Assembly (NCBI GenBank): GCA_021927905.1
Contig: BLLK01000023.1
Location: 62,001 to 126,000, forward strand
Direction: 5' to 3'
DNA: 64,000 nt
DNA from: Chaetoceros tenuissimus
Taxonomy: Eukaryota > Bacillariophyta > Thalassiosirophyceae > Chaetocerotales > Chaetocerotaceae
Shown: positions 1 through 11,432 of the stretch, one piece after another
Layout: the number at the start of each line of letters is the position of its first letter
How positions within the stretch are numbered: position 1 is the stretch's first letter
Notes under the pieces: generated by a model
Told to the model about the DNA's origin: nothing
Seen by the model: only the letters and a program-made list of their open reading frames with translations
Databases searched by the model: none
Position numbers and translations under genes: made by a program

Positions 1-34
1 AGCAACTACACCACTTTCTTTTCTTCGTACTTAC

Positions 35-3000
35 AATTTCGTTGATATATAGAACGGCCGACCGAACAATATCAACTCTTCTACTTGTCAAGGTAGACTT
101 GGCTGCAGTAACACTGACTAGACAGATATGTTTCGCATTATCTTGTGGTGCAGTAGATTGAAGGAACAAGGCAGGGCAGTGAAATACGCATGATTTGCAT
201 ACTTGAAAAAAACCTGATAAAGCATCATTCTCAATTTCATTCAAGTTTGCTTGTGAAACCTGAAAAGATTTCTGTAGTAAAGTATCAATGATGGAAAAGA
301 GTTGCTGGTTGGTGTCACTCGAAGTGGACGATGAAATGAGGCTGACTGCATGGACTTCAGCTAGATGCCCAAACGTCTGTACCATATCCTCTATGAACTC
401 CAGTATTGGGTTCACATTCACCTTTTGTTGTTGAGATGCAGTATCAATGATTGCAACCGCTATCTCACATGCTTCCTTCAATATACCAATGTCTTGTGTA
501 CCATCATTCAGCGATGTTACTATCAATAGGAATTCACTCAACGATGATACAACTATTTCTTTCGTACTTAAATTTTGTGAGATATGTTTGATGAAAGGCC
601 AGACACTTTCCAGGATGCTCAATAAAGGAGCTTTGACCATGTCCAACGTTGTATTAGGTTGCTTCTTTGCGACAGTGTAAAAAGATCTGATTACTGTAGC
701 CAGGACACAAATTTCATCGCTCATAGTTCTTAAATTGTCGTCTAGTTTTGATGTACCTTGTGTTTGTTGCGAAACTGCTTCTAGTAATAGTTTGATACGT
801 TCAACTATAGGTGTGGAAAGCGTTGGTAACGACGATGCCCATTGTTCTTGAGGATGTACTCCTAGTACTCTCGTAATACCAATGCCCAATGCTTTCTTAT
901 CATTTAAACTTATAACTTTGTTGTCATGCGATGAATCAGAATAGATACCTCTCCATGCAGCTGTAGAAATAATGAAAAATGAGGTTTTACTCAAAAAGAA
1001 TGATAATGAAAAAGAATGAAGACTTACTTTCAAGAGCAGTCATGGCCTCGGCATTGGTAAATTTCTGGGGCGCTCGACTAAGGATGTTTCTCAACGCAGT
1101 GGAAGCTTGAGAGAAAGGATGTGTTTCCATTTGATCAAGCAAGTCACTGTTTTGTCCGAATCTAGATGCTGTATCGTTGAATGCTAAGAGCGTCATTCGA
1201 GCAGCCATGTCTAGGACTCCATCTATTTTTGTGCTTGAAAACCACTTTGCATACTAAATTCAAACTTTTTCAGTCAAAATGAAAAGTTGTAAAATATGAT
1301 AGTTTGAACATAGGGAAAACTTACCAATCCTAAAAATCTACATAATTGCGACAATAAGAGGGGATTAGAGGAACCAATCAAACCTTGGCAATTAGATAAG
1401 GCGATCGTACACTTTGCCAACAAGTCATCATGACTTTTAGCATCTATACGCAGTGCATTTACATCTATATGAACAGAACCCTTCTGTTGTGATGATGCAG
1501 CTTTTGCGGCAACTTCAAACGCTCGGTTCGTTCCATATGTAAGTAGGGCCCTCTTTGATGCCTCAAATGCTACAGTAGAAAGACAGAATAGAACTGCCTC
1601 AAGCTGCAATGCTGTATGTGGATGAAGGGTCGATGTTGGAGAGCAAAACTCTTGCAAAGCTACAGCGCATGAATTTATGTAGTAAGATCTGCAATTGGTG
1701 TAACATATGGACAAAATCTCAGCAAGATGAAATTCACGAAACCTTTCAAATTCATCAAAGTCTAGGTCAACATCAGAGGCCGAATCCTCATCAACTAAAG
1801 ATAAAGGGATGATGACTTTGCTCTGAAGAACAGGGAGAATCTTCGTTGCAAGGTCATTCGATGGATGCATTAAAAACTTGAACCCTTCCAATGCTAATGA
1901 ATATACATGTAGTGATGAATGTGTTGTTGCTTTTGTCAACAATGTAATTAGTCCAGAGAAGTTTCCTAGATCATTCATTCTGACTAATCTTTGGGAGGCA
2001 CTAGAAATTGATCTAGCTATTGCTGTCAAGTAGCGACATACATCATTGTCTCCTTGAGCTTGTCTATCAGCGAATCGAAACCGTTGCATTCCAATTGCAG
2101 CAACAAGCTCAATAATAATGTCATCTCTAGCTTTTGAATCATTAGATATTTCCTCCATTAAACCCCCTCCCATCATTTCACTGAGACCTGGGATAGCCGC
2201 CCCTATAGCAAAAGCAGCAGCGGTATCATCACCCTGGTCATTGTTGCGCAATAATGTATCAAGCAATTCTGATAAGGCATCCAGCACAATATCTGAGTCT
2301 GAGTACAAAGCATCACTAATGATATCTATGACATTGACCTGGGCAGATTCATGACAAAGAAACTAATTATAAGTAAACCTTGCGAGCCAAATCCAAAATT
2401 AAACGTCTATCTATGATACTCACCTTCACCTGTTGACATATCTTCTTCAGATTTGATATACTACATATTGTAGCAGAGCACCATTTGTCCAATGCACGTA
2501 TGGTCATGGCGGCAATTCTTTGACTTGTTGTGCGATGATTACCTCCCACTCCAGATTCACTATGATCACTGTTACCAACCGAATCAGCAAGCATAATTAC
2601 AATGACTTTAGATATAAGAGGCTCAAAAAGCCTTTTTACTGTATCCATCGTACCACTTGGTGCATATTTCCCTGTAGCTTCAGCAGCCAGGTGGGAGATA
2701 ATTGACGACACTGAAAAAGGGGGCATATTAGACCGACTTGGTATAATCCATTCTTCTATTAAACTAGAAAACTCATGAGGGCCAGTAGCTATGGCATTTG
2801 CTGCAACCACAGCACAAAGACTATCCATCGCAATAGGATTCGAGAAAGAACTGGTAATTGCATTCGCATTTTGTGGGTGATTGCTAAAGTCAAATGTTAT
2901 TGTTGCAATTCTGCCCATAAATCTATCCCTCATTTGTTGGTTACTAGTTATGAGTCGATTTGCATACTCATTTGAACCATTCTTTTGGAAATGCAGGGCA

Positions 3001-3320
3001 TTTGAGAGACAAACTCGTACCATTGCTTGATCATCTGTTGGACTTCTACGAGCAGCCTTTCTCGACATTGTTGCCAACATTTGAACATGAGCATCTAAGA
3101 AAACTCCATGCTGACCCTGTTGCCTAGCATTTACAATTCGATTATCATATCTCTCTACTTCTGAAAATGCTTGATTTAAAAAGTCCCAAGCTCCGCATAT
3201 CTTTGGATGAGATGGATTTGTACTATCGTATATGTAGATCGAAACTGTCTGCTCCAAGAAAGACAATGCCCCAGTGTCACCTTTCAAGGCCTTATCAACA
3301 ATGGAAAGGGCGGGATCCAT
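35..3320 (-). CDS. Transportin-3/importin-13 family nuclear import receptor (3' part beyond window)
   Basis: Importin-beta superfamily karyopherin, expected to carry cargo such as SR-type splicing factors through nuclear pores. Read as four exons on the minus strand: 3320-2424, 2338-1325, 1253-1028 and 960-35. Each has GT-AG borders and phases agree; a further donor (GTAAGT) at 34 opens an intron that leaves the window, so the C-terminus is missing. The protein is all-helical HEAT-like with no enzymatic motif. Two segments resemble the middle of TNPO3: LEAVLFCLSTVAFEA, which matches the conserved 'E-A-V-L-F' helix, and LLSILESVWPFIKH, which matches the 'I-W-P-V-L' helix. The start is the ATG at 3320 (MDPALSIVD), with no upstream ATG in frame before a stop. 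Importin-13 is the alternative within the same family; the family call is inference from weak similarity remembered by eye. Confidence 0.7.
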
Positions 3321-3904
3321 TGTAGAGTTGATGTTAAAAGATTTTGAATATAATTCAATAGATACAGTTCAAACTACTTCACTGTCAAATGAAATTCATG
3401 TATTTTTCAAGAAGAGAAAGAAAACATTTGCAGTTGTCAGCCATCGTGTCATCCATCCAAAGTCTCACCTTTGATTTCCGTTAAAAAGGAGTTTTTAGCC
3501 CAAAACGCGCCAATAGGCTCCCATCGTTGCTTTTTTAGCAACGTCACAGCTGTTGCCACGGACGCGATACAATCAATAGCCATGTACGGCGTCGCATAGA
3601 ATATTGAATTTATGAGTATCCAGATTCTATGGCTTGCATACCGTAGATGATTGGAGAAGATACTCAAGGCAAGAAACTGGTGTTCACAATGTTGAATTTA
3701 GCGAAAATAAATGGATCTCTTTGAACATTCTATATAATATGTTTGTGGATCTGGCGAGTGAAATGAACTGATGATCCAATCGTTTTTTGAAAATATAAAA
3801 TTGTTTTTTTATTAATCTAAAGAAAGTCCAAGTACGTTTTCTTATTCTTCATAGATATCGACCATCAGATAGAAGTTACGTCCTTAACTAATCCTATCAA
3901 ATGA
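3321..3904. other. Intergenic region, 584 bp
   Basis: Lies between the start of the importin gene and the 3' end of the thylakoid-lumen gene. It should hold the importin promoter and the 3' UTR of the lumen-protein gene. A short open frame at 3449-3667 on the minus strand lacks family features and is not called. No RNA gene or repeat seen. Confidence 0.5.
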
Positions 3905-4745
3905 CTAAGACTGATTTGGTTTAGGATTCAAAATTCCATCTCCCTGATTCAAAGTTTTATCGAACTCCTTCTCGTTCAATGCATTTTCACTTTCAATTCT
4001 AGCTACAACTGCCAAGACATCATCTTTGTTAAAGTAAGAAAGGAAATCGTCAATACCTCTCTTTGCTGCAGTCAAACCATCTAGAACAATCTTTTCCTTT
4101 CCACCAATTCCACTGGATGTAACCTATAAGAAAGAGAGGTCAGTCGAAGCACCTAGGATTAAACTTTGTAGAATAATATATATGCAATATCACATTCTGG
4201 ATATTCAATGGACATACCTTGATATTCTGAACATCACTAGCATCAAAGTATTCCAAAATAGTATAAAGATTCTGCACAACATTAGTACCAACATCACCAG
4301 CTTTGAGTCTCTTATCTCCCTCCAAATAAGCCGAAGCAGCAATAAAGTTATCATTCAATCTGTAATTATCCACCATGAATTTCACAGCAAGCTTTACATT
4401 TGCTCTCTGTACATCTTTAAATTTACCACTTTTGATCAAGCGTGTTTCTTGTTCGGTAGCTTCCCTAACACGGAGAATGTAGTAGAGTGGAGTTTGGACT
4501 GTTTTAACAACTTCTGCTTCTTCTTCGTCTGCATAGGCTGGTAATGCAGATGTGATTGTAGATAGTACTGCTGCTGATGATATAGTGTTGATGAAGTTTC
4601 TTCGAGAAGCGATTGCTTCGTTGTCAGAAGAGGTGGATGATGCGAGTGAAGATGGAAGAGGACTTTTGTTGTGTTGAGGTGCAAATGCATTCACCAAATT
4701 TTGGACGGCGAGCAAGAGAGCTACAATTCTCATTGAGGAAATCAT
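3905..4745 (-). CDS. Predicted thylakoid-lumen protein with triple targeting signal
   Basis: Two exons (4745-4218, 4123-3905; 94-bp intron, phase 0) give 248 residues. The N-terminus is a textbook complex-plastid route. A hydrophobic signal peptide ends in NAFAP at residues 19-23, the diatom 'ASAF'-like motif with Phe just after the cut. A transit-peptide-like Ser-rich stretch follows, then a twin-arginine signal (SRRNFINTISSAAV) ending at an AYA cleavage site near residue 72. The mature part is a small helical domain (residues about 80-248) with YYILRVREATEQE and VDNYRLNDN. It looks like a conserved lumen protein seen in algae and plants but I cannot name it. Lumen location via the Tat path is a strong inference from the signals; function is unknown. 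Confidence 0.75.
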
Positions 4746-5195
4746 TTTGACAGATAGGTTGACTTGGATGCTGTATCAATGTTTGATTGAGTTGATTGTA
4801 AAAGTTCTATGCATTCAACTACTAGTGAAGCCAGGAAAGTATCTTTTTCGTCGTTCCGTCGCGATGATGTGTTTACAGAGTCTAAGTCGAGTCCCATCTC
4901 TCCCCCTACCCAAGAGGCTCACTGACGTTTCTAATGAGCTGTCTATCTGCAGCTCCGCCCGCCGCAGAACAAAAATAAAGGCCAATTGATTTGCTAATAA
5001 CCAAGCAACAAGCAAGCAAGCAATACATTGCTTCAAATTACCTGCTTCTTATACTATAAATTCAGTATCATAGTATTCTTTTCAGTGATTCTTGAAGTTT
5101 AGTCGGCTCTTTCATTTTTGATACAAAAGATAGAGATTCAACCTTTATCTAAAAAGATACACTCGACATAATTATACACATCACATTACATAACC
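4746..5195. promoter_or_regulatory. Shared divergent promoter, 450 bp
   Basis: Head-to-head spacer between the thylakoid-lumen gene (minus) and the PheRS alpha fusion gene (plus). Both products appear plastid-targeted, so co-regulation is possible. No defined motif was recognised. AT-rich sequence with ACATCACATTACATAACC sits just before the PheRS ATG. Confidence 0.4.
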
Positions 5196-7127
5196 ATGAT
5201 GCTCAAAACAGCTTTCGTTATGCTCAGTGCAGCACAAATGGCTGCAGGATTTTCAATGACTGGAAACAGAAATCTTCAAAATAAGAACTCCCTCGCTTCA
5301 ATCATCGAGCCTCAAATGAAAGTTTCCTCTACAAGTCTATTCATGGCAGACACTGAAACCGTCTCCATTGAAGACATCACTGCAGAATTGAATCAGCACA
5401 AGCAAGATTTTGATGCAAAAGTGGCAGCAGCAGAATCAGCTGCAGACATTGACAAAGTTCGTGTAGAATACCTTGGTAAGAAGGGACCCATCAACAAAGT
5501 CATGTCGTATATGCGTCTCCTTCCAAATGAAGACAAACCGAAACTTGGAGCAGTAGTCAATCAAGTCAAGGGAGAACTTGAATCAGTTATCGCGACTAAA
5601 AAGGAAGAAATGCAAGGTGCAGATATTGAAAACGAAATGAAGGCAGAGGCTATTGATGTAACTATGCCTGGATTGAAAAAGAATGTTCGTACTGGACGTC
5701 GTCACCCTCTTTCAATTACCATGGAGAAGGCTGTGGATATTTTTACCGCGCTTGGATATGATACCGTTACTGAAGCTGAGAATTCTCCAGAGATTGAAAC
5801 TGATTATTATTGTTTTGAAGCTTTGAATTGTCCAAAGGATCACCCTGCAAGAGATATGCAGGATACCTTCTATCTTACTGAAGATATGGGACATTTGCTC
5901 AGAACCCATACTTCGGCAGTACAGATTCGTCAGTTGGGAAAGAGAAAGCCACCTCTGCGTATTGTTGCTCCTGGAAGAGTATACAGAAAAGATGATATTG
6001 ATGCTACCCATAGTATGATTTTCCATCAGATTGAAATTCTTGCTTTGGATGAAAAGGGAAAACTTAACCTTGGACATTTGAAGGGAACCGTAGAACACTT
6101 TTTGAACAAATGTTTGGACCTGAAATTAAGGTCAGATTCCGTGGTTCTTACTTCCCTTTCACAGAACCTAGTATGGAGGTTGATGTATACTTTAGAGGAA
6201 AGTGGCTTGAGGTATTGGGATGTGGTATGGTTGATCCTAATGTCCTTGAGATGGCTGGAATTGATCCTAATGAATACTCTGGATTCGCAGCTGGATTTGG
6301 TGTAGAGAGATTTGCAATGGTTATTCATCAAATTAATGATATCAGAGAGTTCTACAAAAACGACATCCGATTCTTGGATCAGTTCCCATCTTTCCATGAC
6401 GAAGGTTTGACTTCTCTTCTGAACGGAGATGTTGGCAGAGAACAAGAAGAAGTCAACATCAAGACTGTAGAATCTGCAGTTGCTGAGACTGAGGCTAAGC
6501 CAGAGAAGAAGGAGAAGAAAAAGAAGCAGGCACCAGCACCTGCAGGAGACATTGATGTATCAAAATTAGATATTAGAGTAGGAGTAATCACAAAAGCATG
6601 GCTTCATGAGGAGGCTGATAAACTCTTCTGTGAAGAAATTGATCTTGGTGAGGAGGAAGGTCCTCGACAGATTGCATCGGGTCTTCGTGCACACTACAAC
6701 TTGGAGGATCTTGAGGGACAACGTGTACTTGTTCTTGCAAACTTGAAAACACGCAAGCTTGTAGGATTCCCATCCCATGGAATGGTAATGTGTGCTGCTA
6801 GCGAGGATGGATCAAAGGTGGAATTCATTGAGCCACCTGCAGACGCAAAGATCGGTGAAAGAGTAATGATTGAAGGATTTGATGGAGAGCCAGTAAGTAT
6901 TCTTGATTTTAATATTTGCATTTGTACATCGTTTTATACTCAAATATTATTTTTCCTTTACACAGGCAACTGAGAATCAAGTCATTAAGAAGAAGATGCT
7001 TGACAAAATTTTCCCAGATCTATCAACAAATAGCGAAGGAGTTGCAACATACAAGGGAGTTGTATTCAATACCAGTGCTGGACCATGTGTTGCACAAAAG
7101 AAGATGCCAAACAGCCCTGTAGGTTAA
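5196..7127 (+). CDS. Bacterial-type phenylalanyl-tRNA synthetase alpha subunit fused to a C-terminal EMAPII tRNA-binding domain
   Basis: Attaches Phe to tRNA-Phe, presumably in the plastid. The signal peptide ([18 protein letters not shown]) ends in a diatom-like AAGF cut site, and a second Met at 5344 (MADTETVS) could start a non-plastid form. The catalytic core is bacterial Phe[48 protein letters not shown] and GFGVERF. From about residue 450 a Lys-rich linker leads into an EMAPII domain ([26 protein letters not shown]) with the AIMP1-type tail ([18 protein letters not shown]). Bacterial PheS lacks this domain. One intron, 6893-6965. The frame shifts at the T5 run 6099-6103: both halves align to PheS only if one base is missing there. 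The corrected length is about 619 residues. Confidence 0.9.
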
Positions 7128-7217
7128 ATTTATTACTGTCTACATCAAAGTAAATACTTCATTTTTATCTATCTTTGAATAAAGTAGCATTTTATTACTT
7201 CAGCTTAAGACTTAATT

Positions 7218-10082
7218 TTACTCTCCCGTGTAAGGCCCATTGATTGTTAATCTTACATCAATTGGGGGTTCTTCTTTACAGTGGCAGGCAATATCAAGCT
7301 TTGCCATTACTTTGATCTCTATTTTGCGGTATTGCTTGTCTTTTGGAACTAGAGTCATGGAACGATCTCCTGTTTCTTCATTGACGACTACTCGCGCTTC
7401 GTAGATATCAACATGTTCATCAAGGTAGACAAGAGAAGAAACTCCAATCGATGGAACGAAAACAGTAAAAGCTTTCATTCCTATACTTGTCACCACTCCA
7501 AGAGTAGATTTCATCGGATTGAATTTGAGGAAGATGGACAGAAATACTCTATCACTTCGTTCCTGTGCCTTTTTCGATGCCATCCTTTTGTCGTTACTAT
7601 GCACACAAAGCCTTTGAAGCTCTTCTTCGCTTTGAGGAAATTTTTCGACAGCTTCTTGACCATCGAGAGTGGCTTGTAAAAGACGATGAACCAACACGTC
7701 GGGATATCTTCGAATAGGTGATGTAAAGTGTGTATAGTAAGGAATGTTCAAGGCAAAATGAGCCCACTCAAAATCCTCAAATTGTCCAGCTGCAAGGTAT
7801 TCAGCAGGTCTCATTGGTGCCATGAGCTGTTCTGTGATACACTGCATCAAAAGCTTGTCCTGGCATTCGCGGCCCATACGGCTCAAAGTTTCCTGTAACG
7901 TCTGGGACGAAGTACCATCAAGCTCATATCCCTTTTCAGCAGCCATGTCAATCACGGATTGTATACCATCTTGGAGTGGCGGCATATGGTGCCTGAGCAC
8001 GGCAAGATTACCTGCATGAGTAATGAGACGTTGAGCTACTAAGTAATTTGCAAGCAACATATATTCTTCGATCAGCCTATTCGAGTCTCTAATTGGGTAA
8101 GGCTCACACATTTTCGGAATTTGTCCATCTTCACCCATCTGAAAAGTTAGTTTGATTCCATTCAGAGCAAGCGCTCCATTCTCAAATCTAAGCTTACGAC
8201 GTGCCATTGCTACCTTATGCATCAATCTCACATCATGGGCAACCTGATCGATGGTATGTCCACCAGTTGGTTGTCTTGACTTTGGCCAATACTTTTCGTC
8301 AGGCTCTTTTTCACCATTACCACATTTCTTGTCAATGATATTTTGAGCAGTTGCATAATCCAATCTTGCACAAGATTTAATTACAGTCCTTCCATACCAA
8401 ACATCGTTCGTAGCTTTCTTTTTGCCCTTTTGTTTCTTCTTTGCAAGAGTTCCATCCATATTCATGGTCCAAACACACGAGAAAGCCAAGCGCTCCACGT
8501 TTTCGTTCAAACTGCAACTAATCTCGCACAATGGTCGTGGTAACATGGGAATGACTCGATCAACCAGATAAACTGTCGTAGTTCTCCTCGCTGCTTCCTC
8601 GTCAACAGGGGTCTCAGGTCTCACAAAGTGAGAAACATCGGCAATGTGAACACCAATCTCAACCTTTCCATCTGGAAGCGGTTTAATGTGAAGAGCATCA
8701 TCCAAATCCTTCGCAGTGGTTGGATCGATGGTGAAAATTCTTTCGTCACGGTAATCGCGTCGGCCTTTATACATTTCCGGTGTCGGTTTCCATCCTAAAT
8801 CATTGGATCCTTCTTCTTGAAAACGACCAGATTTCACTTCGTTTTCCACGTTTCGAAGTACAGAAGGATCAAATTCACCATGGTCAACTCCAAACTCTAG
8901 AAGGAGTGCCTGTGTTTCATCTTCGATATTTGCGCTCTGTCCCATTGGCTTCAAATTTCTACATGGTGGCCACTTGTCCGTTGTTTTCCACGAACCATAA
9001 ATATAGTCAGCTCTATATAATTGTCCCTTCTTCTTGGCACTTGGCTCTTGAGTTCCTGGAGGTGCCATGAATCTAGGCAGGCATCGAGAATTGGGAACGA
9101 ACAAGCATCGATTACTATTTTCACCAGGTGCCTTTCTCACAGTACCCACAATAGTTCGATGAATTTTTTTATGCTGTTGCTGACCACTCTTGCTTGGATT
9201 AAGTTCAGAAGGCTGACTTCCAGTAGATGTCTTTGGTGGGACAACATGAATGACTCTACCATGAAATTGTTCATCATCTACGTCATTTGAACTTGTATTG
9301 TTTTTCCTTTTGCGAATATTGACAATTGGATTCCATAAACTACTCTGTATTTCATCTTCTTGCCACATTTCCAAGTCGTCATCTTCAACTTCATCATTTG
9401 ATCCAGAGGATGAATCGTCATCCTCTTCAATATGGTAATCTTCAAATTCAATGTCTGCATCGTCATTACAAGACTGAGCTTTTGCTTCTCCTTTTATCTT
9501 CTTTGATTCATCCTCTTTTTTCACAATAGCCAGTTGCTTCATGAAATCTTCCATAGTCATTTTATCAACAGGATCCTTTTTCTTTGCATCTTCGGTAGTA
9601 GGCTTGCCTCTTTCATTCACAGGTCCAATAATTTCAACATAAACTAAATCACCATCCATACTGCGATTTCTAGCAATTTCTCCATCTAATAAAATATCTT
9701 TCCCATATGTTCCTCGATCACAGGATAGAAATGATATTTTCCCACCGGGCATCGTTCGAACTTTGCCTCTGACAAGTTTCTTATCGTTATTGGCATATCT
9801 CTTGAGACATTCATCCAATGGTGTATATTCCTCATATAGATTGTTGCGAGGATTCCTTTTCTTGTTATTTCCTCTACTACGACTGTTGTTATTATTCTTG
9901 GAATTTTGATTCACTGCTTTGGTTTCTTCTTGTGGATTGACTTCATTCTTCTTTTTGGATTGGTTTGTATCTTTTTCTTTGGATTTTTTCTTTGGTTTGT
10001 TAGGTTGTTTCTTTTTGCCTTTTGGGTTGCCTCCTTTCCCCGGCTTTTTTGGCTCGTTGTTATTCTCTTTCTGATCCTTCAT
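7218..10082 (-). CDS. DIS3L2: DIS3L2-type RNase II/R family 3'-5' exoribonuclease
   Basis: Degrades RNA processively from the 3' end; DIS3L2 acts in the cytoplasm, largely on uridylated RNAs, independently of the exosome. A single exon of 954 codons starts at the ATG at 10082 (MKDQKENN). Order: a Lys/Asn-rich basic tail (1-90), a cold-shock RNA-binding domain (about 95-150), an acidic linker, a second cold-shock-like part, the RNB domain (about 450-810) and an S1-like end. The RNB core has IDPTTAKDLDDALH with the metal-binding Asp cluster, GVHIADVSHFV, and MLPRPLCEISCSLN followed by WYGRTVIKSCARL, the spacing of DIS3L2. There is no N-terminal PIN domain, which separates it from DIS3/Rrp44. 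It is convergent with the PheRS gene, 90 bp apart. Confidence 0.9.
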   Translation of the reverse strand: MKDQKENNNEPKKPGKGGNPKGKKKQPNKPKKKSKEKDTNQSKKKNEVNPQEETKAVNQNSKNNNNSRSRGNNKKRNPRNNLYEEYTPLDECLKRYANNDKKLVRGKVRTMPGGKISFLSCDRGTYGKDILLDGEIARNRSMDGDLVYVEIIGPVNERGKPTTEDAKKKDPVDKMTMEDFMKQLAIVKKEDESKKIKGEAKAQSCNDDADIEFEDYHIEEDDDSSSGSNDEVEDDDLEMWQEDEIQSSLWNPIVNIRKRKNNTSSNDVDDEQFHGRVIHVVPPKTSTGSQPSELNPSKSGQQQHKKIHRTIVGTVRKAPGENSNRCLFVPNSRCLPRFMAPPGTQEPSAKKKGQLYRADYIYGSWKTTDKWPPCRNLKPMGQSANIEDETQALLLEFGVDHGEFDPSVLRNVENEVKSGRFQEEGSNDLGWKPTPEMYKGRRDYRDERIFTIDPTTAKDLDDALHIKPLPDGKVEIGVHIADVSHFVRPETPVDEEAARRTTTVYLVDRVIPMLPRPLCEISCSLNENVERLAFSCVWTMNMDGTLAKKKQKGKKKATNDVWYGRTVIKSCARLDYATAQNIIDKKCGNGEKEPDEKYWPKSRQPTGGHTIDQVAHDVRLMHKVAMARRKLRFENGALALNGIKLTFQMGEDGQIPKMCEPYPIRDSNRLIEEYMLLANYLVAQRLITHAGNLAVLRHHMPPLQDGIQSVIDMAAEKGYELDGTSSQTLQETLSRMGRECQDKLLMQCITEQLMAPMRPAEYLAAGQFEDFEWAHFALNIPYYTHFTSPIRRYPDVLVHRLLQATLDGQEAVEKFPQSEEELQRLCVHSNDKRMASKKAQERSDRVFLSIFLKFNPMKSTLGVVTSIGMKAFTVFVPSIGVSSLVYLDEHVDIYEARVVVNEETGDRSMTLVPKDKQYRKIEIKVMAKLDIACHCKEEPPIDVRLTINGPYTGE

Positions 10083-10345
10083 AGTTGTCAATCAGTGTAT
10101 GATTATGAACATAGATAGAGCTGAATTTATGAAGGAAGAAGAAATGTAATTCAAATACAGATGAGTGTGTGATCAACAAAGAAATTCAAGAACAGTCATC
10201 ACCTTCGAGAAGATCAAATCAAAGTATCTAGTTAGATAGCTACATAAAAGGATTCGAAAAGCTCGCTGCTGTGTGATACCACTATCATACTATCGTTAGA
10301 GCAATGAAAAGTCGTCATAGAATAAAGTAGAGAATCTATAAAAGT

Positions 10346-11272
10346 TTACTTTACTGCCTTGGCTTTTGTGGGAGTCCTCGTTTTTCCTCCCCGAAATCTC
10401 GCTGAGGTCTGTTTATATCGATTTATTCGTTCGAGGTTTTGCTGTGCCTCCAGCTCCTTCTTTGTATTCTGATACTTTTGAATCAGCCTAGAAGAATTGC
10501 AGAGATGAATTAATTATACCCTAAGTTGAATATATATCATGTTTCATTGATACGAATACTCACCTTTCCAACTGAAATTTACGCTGTTTCTTTTCCTCTT
10601 CTCTACCCGTTTGCAGCCTCTTTTCGAGAGCGACCAACTCTTGATTCTTCTTATCTTTAAATTGCTGCTCTGATCGATTCATATCTTTCAAGCGTTGCTT
10701 CATCCAACGTTCTGTTTCTATTGCTTCTAGCTCGTCAGCTTTTTCCTTTGTTTTATGAGCTTCCCCATAATCTTTCGACTTGACCAAGTGTTCTTCAACT
10801 TTTCGATAATTGAGTAATTCTGTCGAAAACTTTGGCTTCTTTTGTTTCTTGACTAAATCAGCCAAGTAAGTTTTCAATTGTGTTTCGTGCTTTTGCTTCA
10901 TCCTTTGTATTTGCTCTGTTGCCTTTTGTTCATACTGCTCCATCTTCTTATCCCAATTCAGATTAAACTGTTTGAATTCTAGTAGATGAGCTTCTTCTAC
11001 ACCCAGCATATCTGCTATTTGCCTCGCTTTCATAGCGTCTTCTCGTCGCTTCTCTTCATGTTCTTTCAATTCGTCTAATCGATTTTTTGCTATTTCAGCC
11101 TCGACATATTTCCCTTGTTGTTCACAATTTTTACGATGCTCTTCGAGAATCTACAGTGAGAGAGAATTGAGACTTGTAAGTTCGAATTTAGTTTTGTAGT
11201 TGTCTTTTGAATTGTTTTATTACTTACTTGGAGAAAGTCCTCAATTGCAGACTGCTCGTTATCGTCTTCCAT
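10346..11272 (-). CDS. Conserved protist coiled-coil protein
   Basis: Three exons (11272-11228, 11150-10564, 10487-10346; phases 0 and 2 agree) give about 257 residues. The start is the ATG at 11272 (MEDDNEQS), since the frame upstream has only a GTG. The protein is almost wholly charged helix with heptad-like runs of Glu, Lys and Gln, and ends in a basic tail (GGKTRTPTKAKAVK). The segment starting ILEEHRKNCEQQGKYVEAEI resembles a widespread protist family of unknown role that I recall from ciliates and oomycetes. No enzymatic motif or membrane segment. A structural or cytoskeletal role is a guess only. Confidence 0.65.
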
Positions 11273-11432
11273 ATTGTTGGCAAATAGAGCCTTTGTTTTT
11301 TTAATTGAATTGAACCCGTTTGACACTTATGTTCCAGTTGTGAAAGAATTGACTCCACGGAAAAATATGGGTAGAGTAATAACAAAGATAAGTTACATTT
11401 GTTACAGTAATTAATTGAATGCAATACTGTTT

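Noticed and set aside
3449-3667. 72-codon minus-strand open frame between importin and lumen-protein genes
   Set aside because: No domain, signal or splice context; lies in the expected promoter region.
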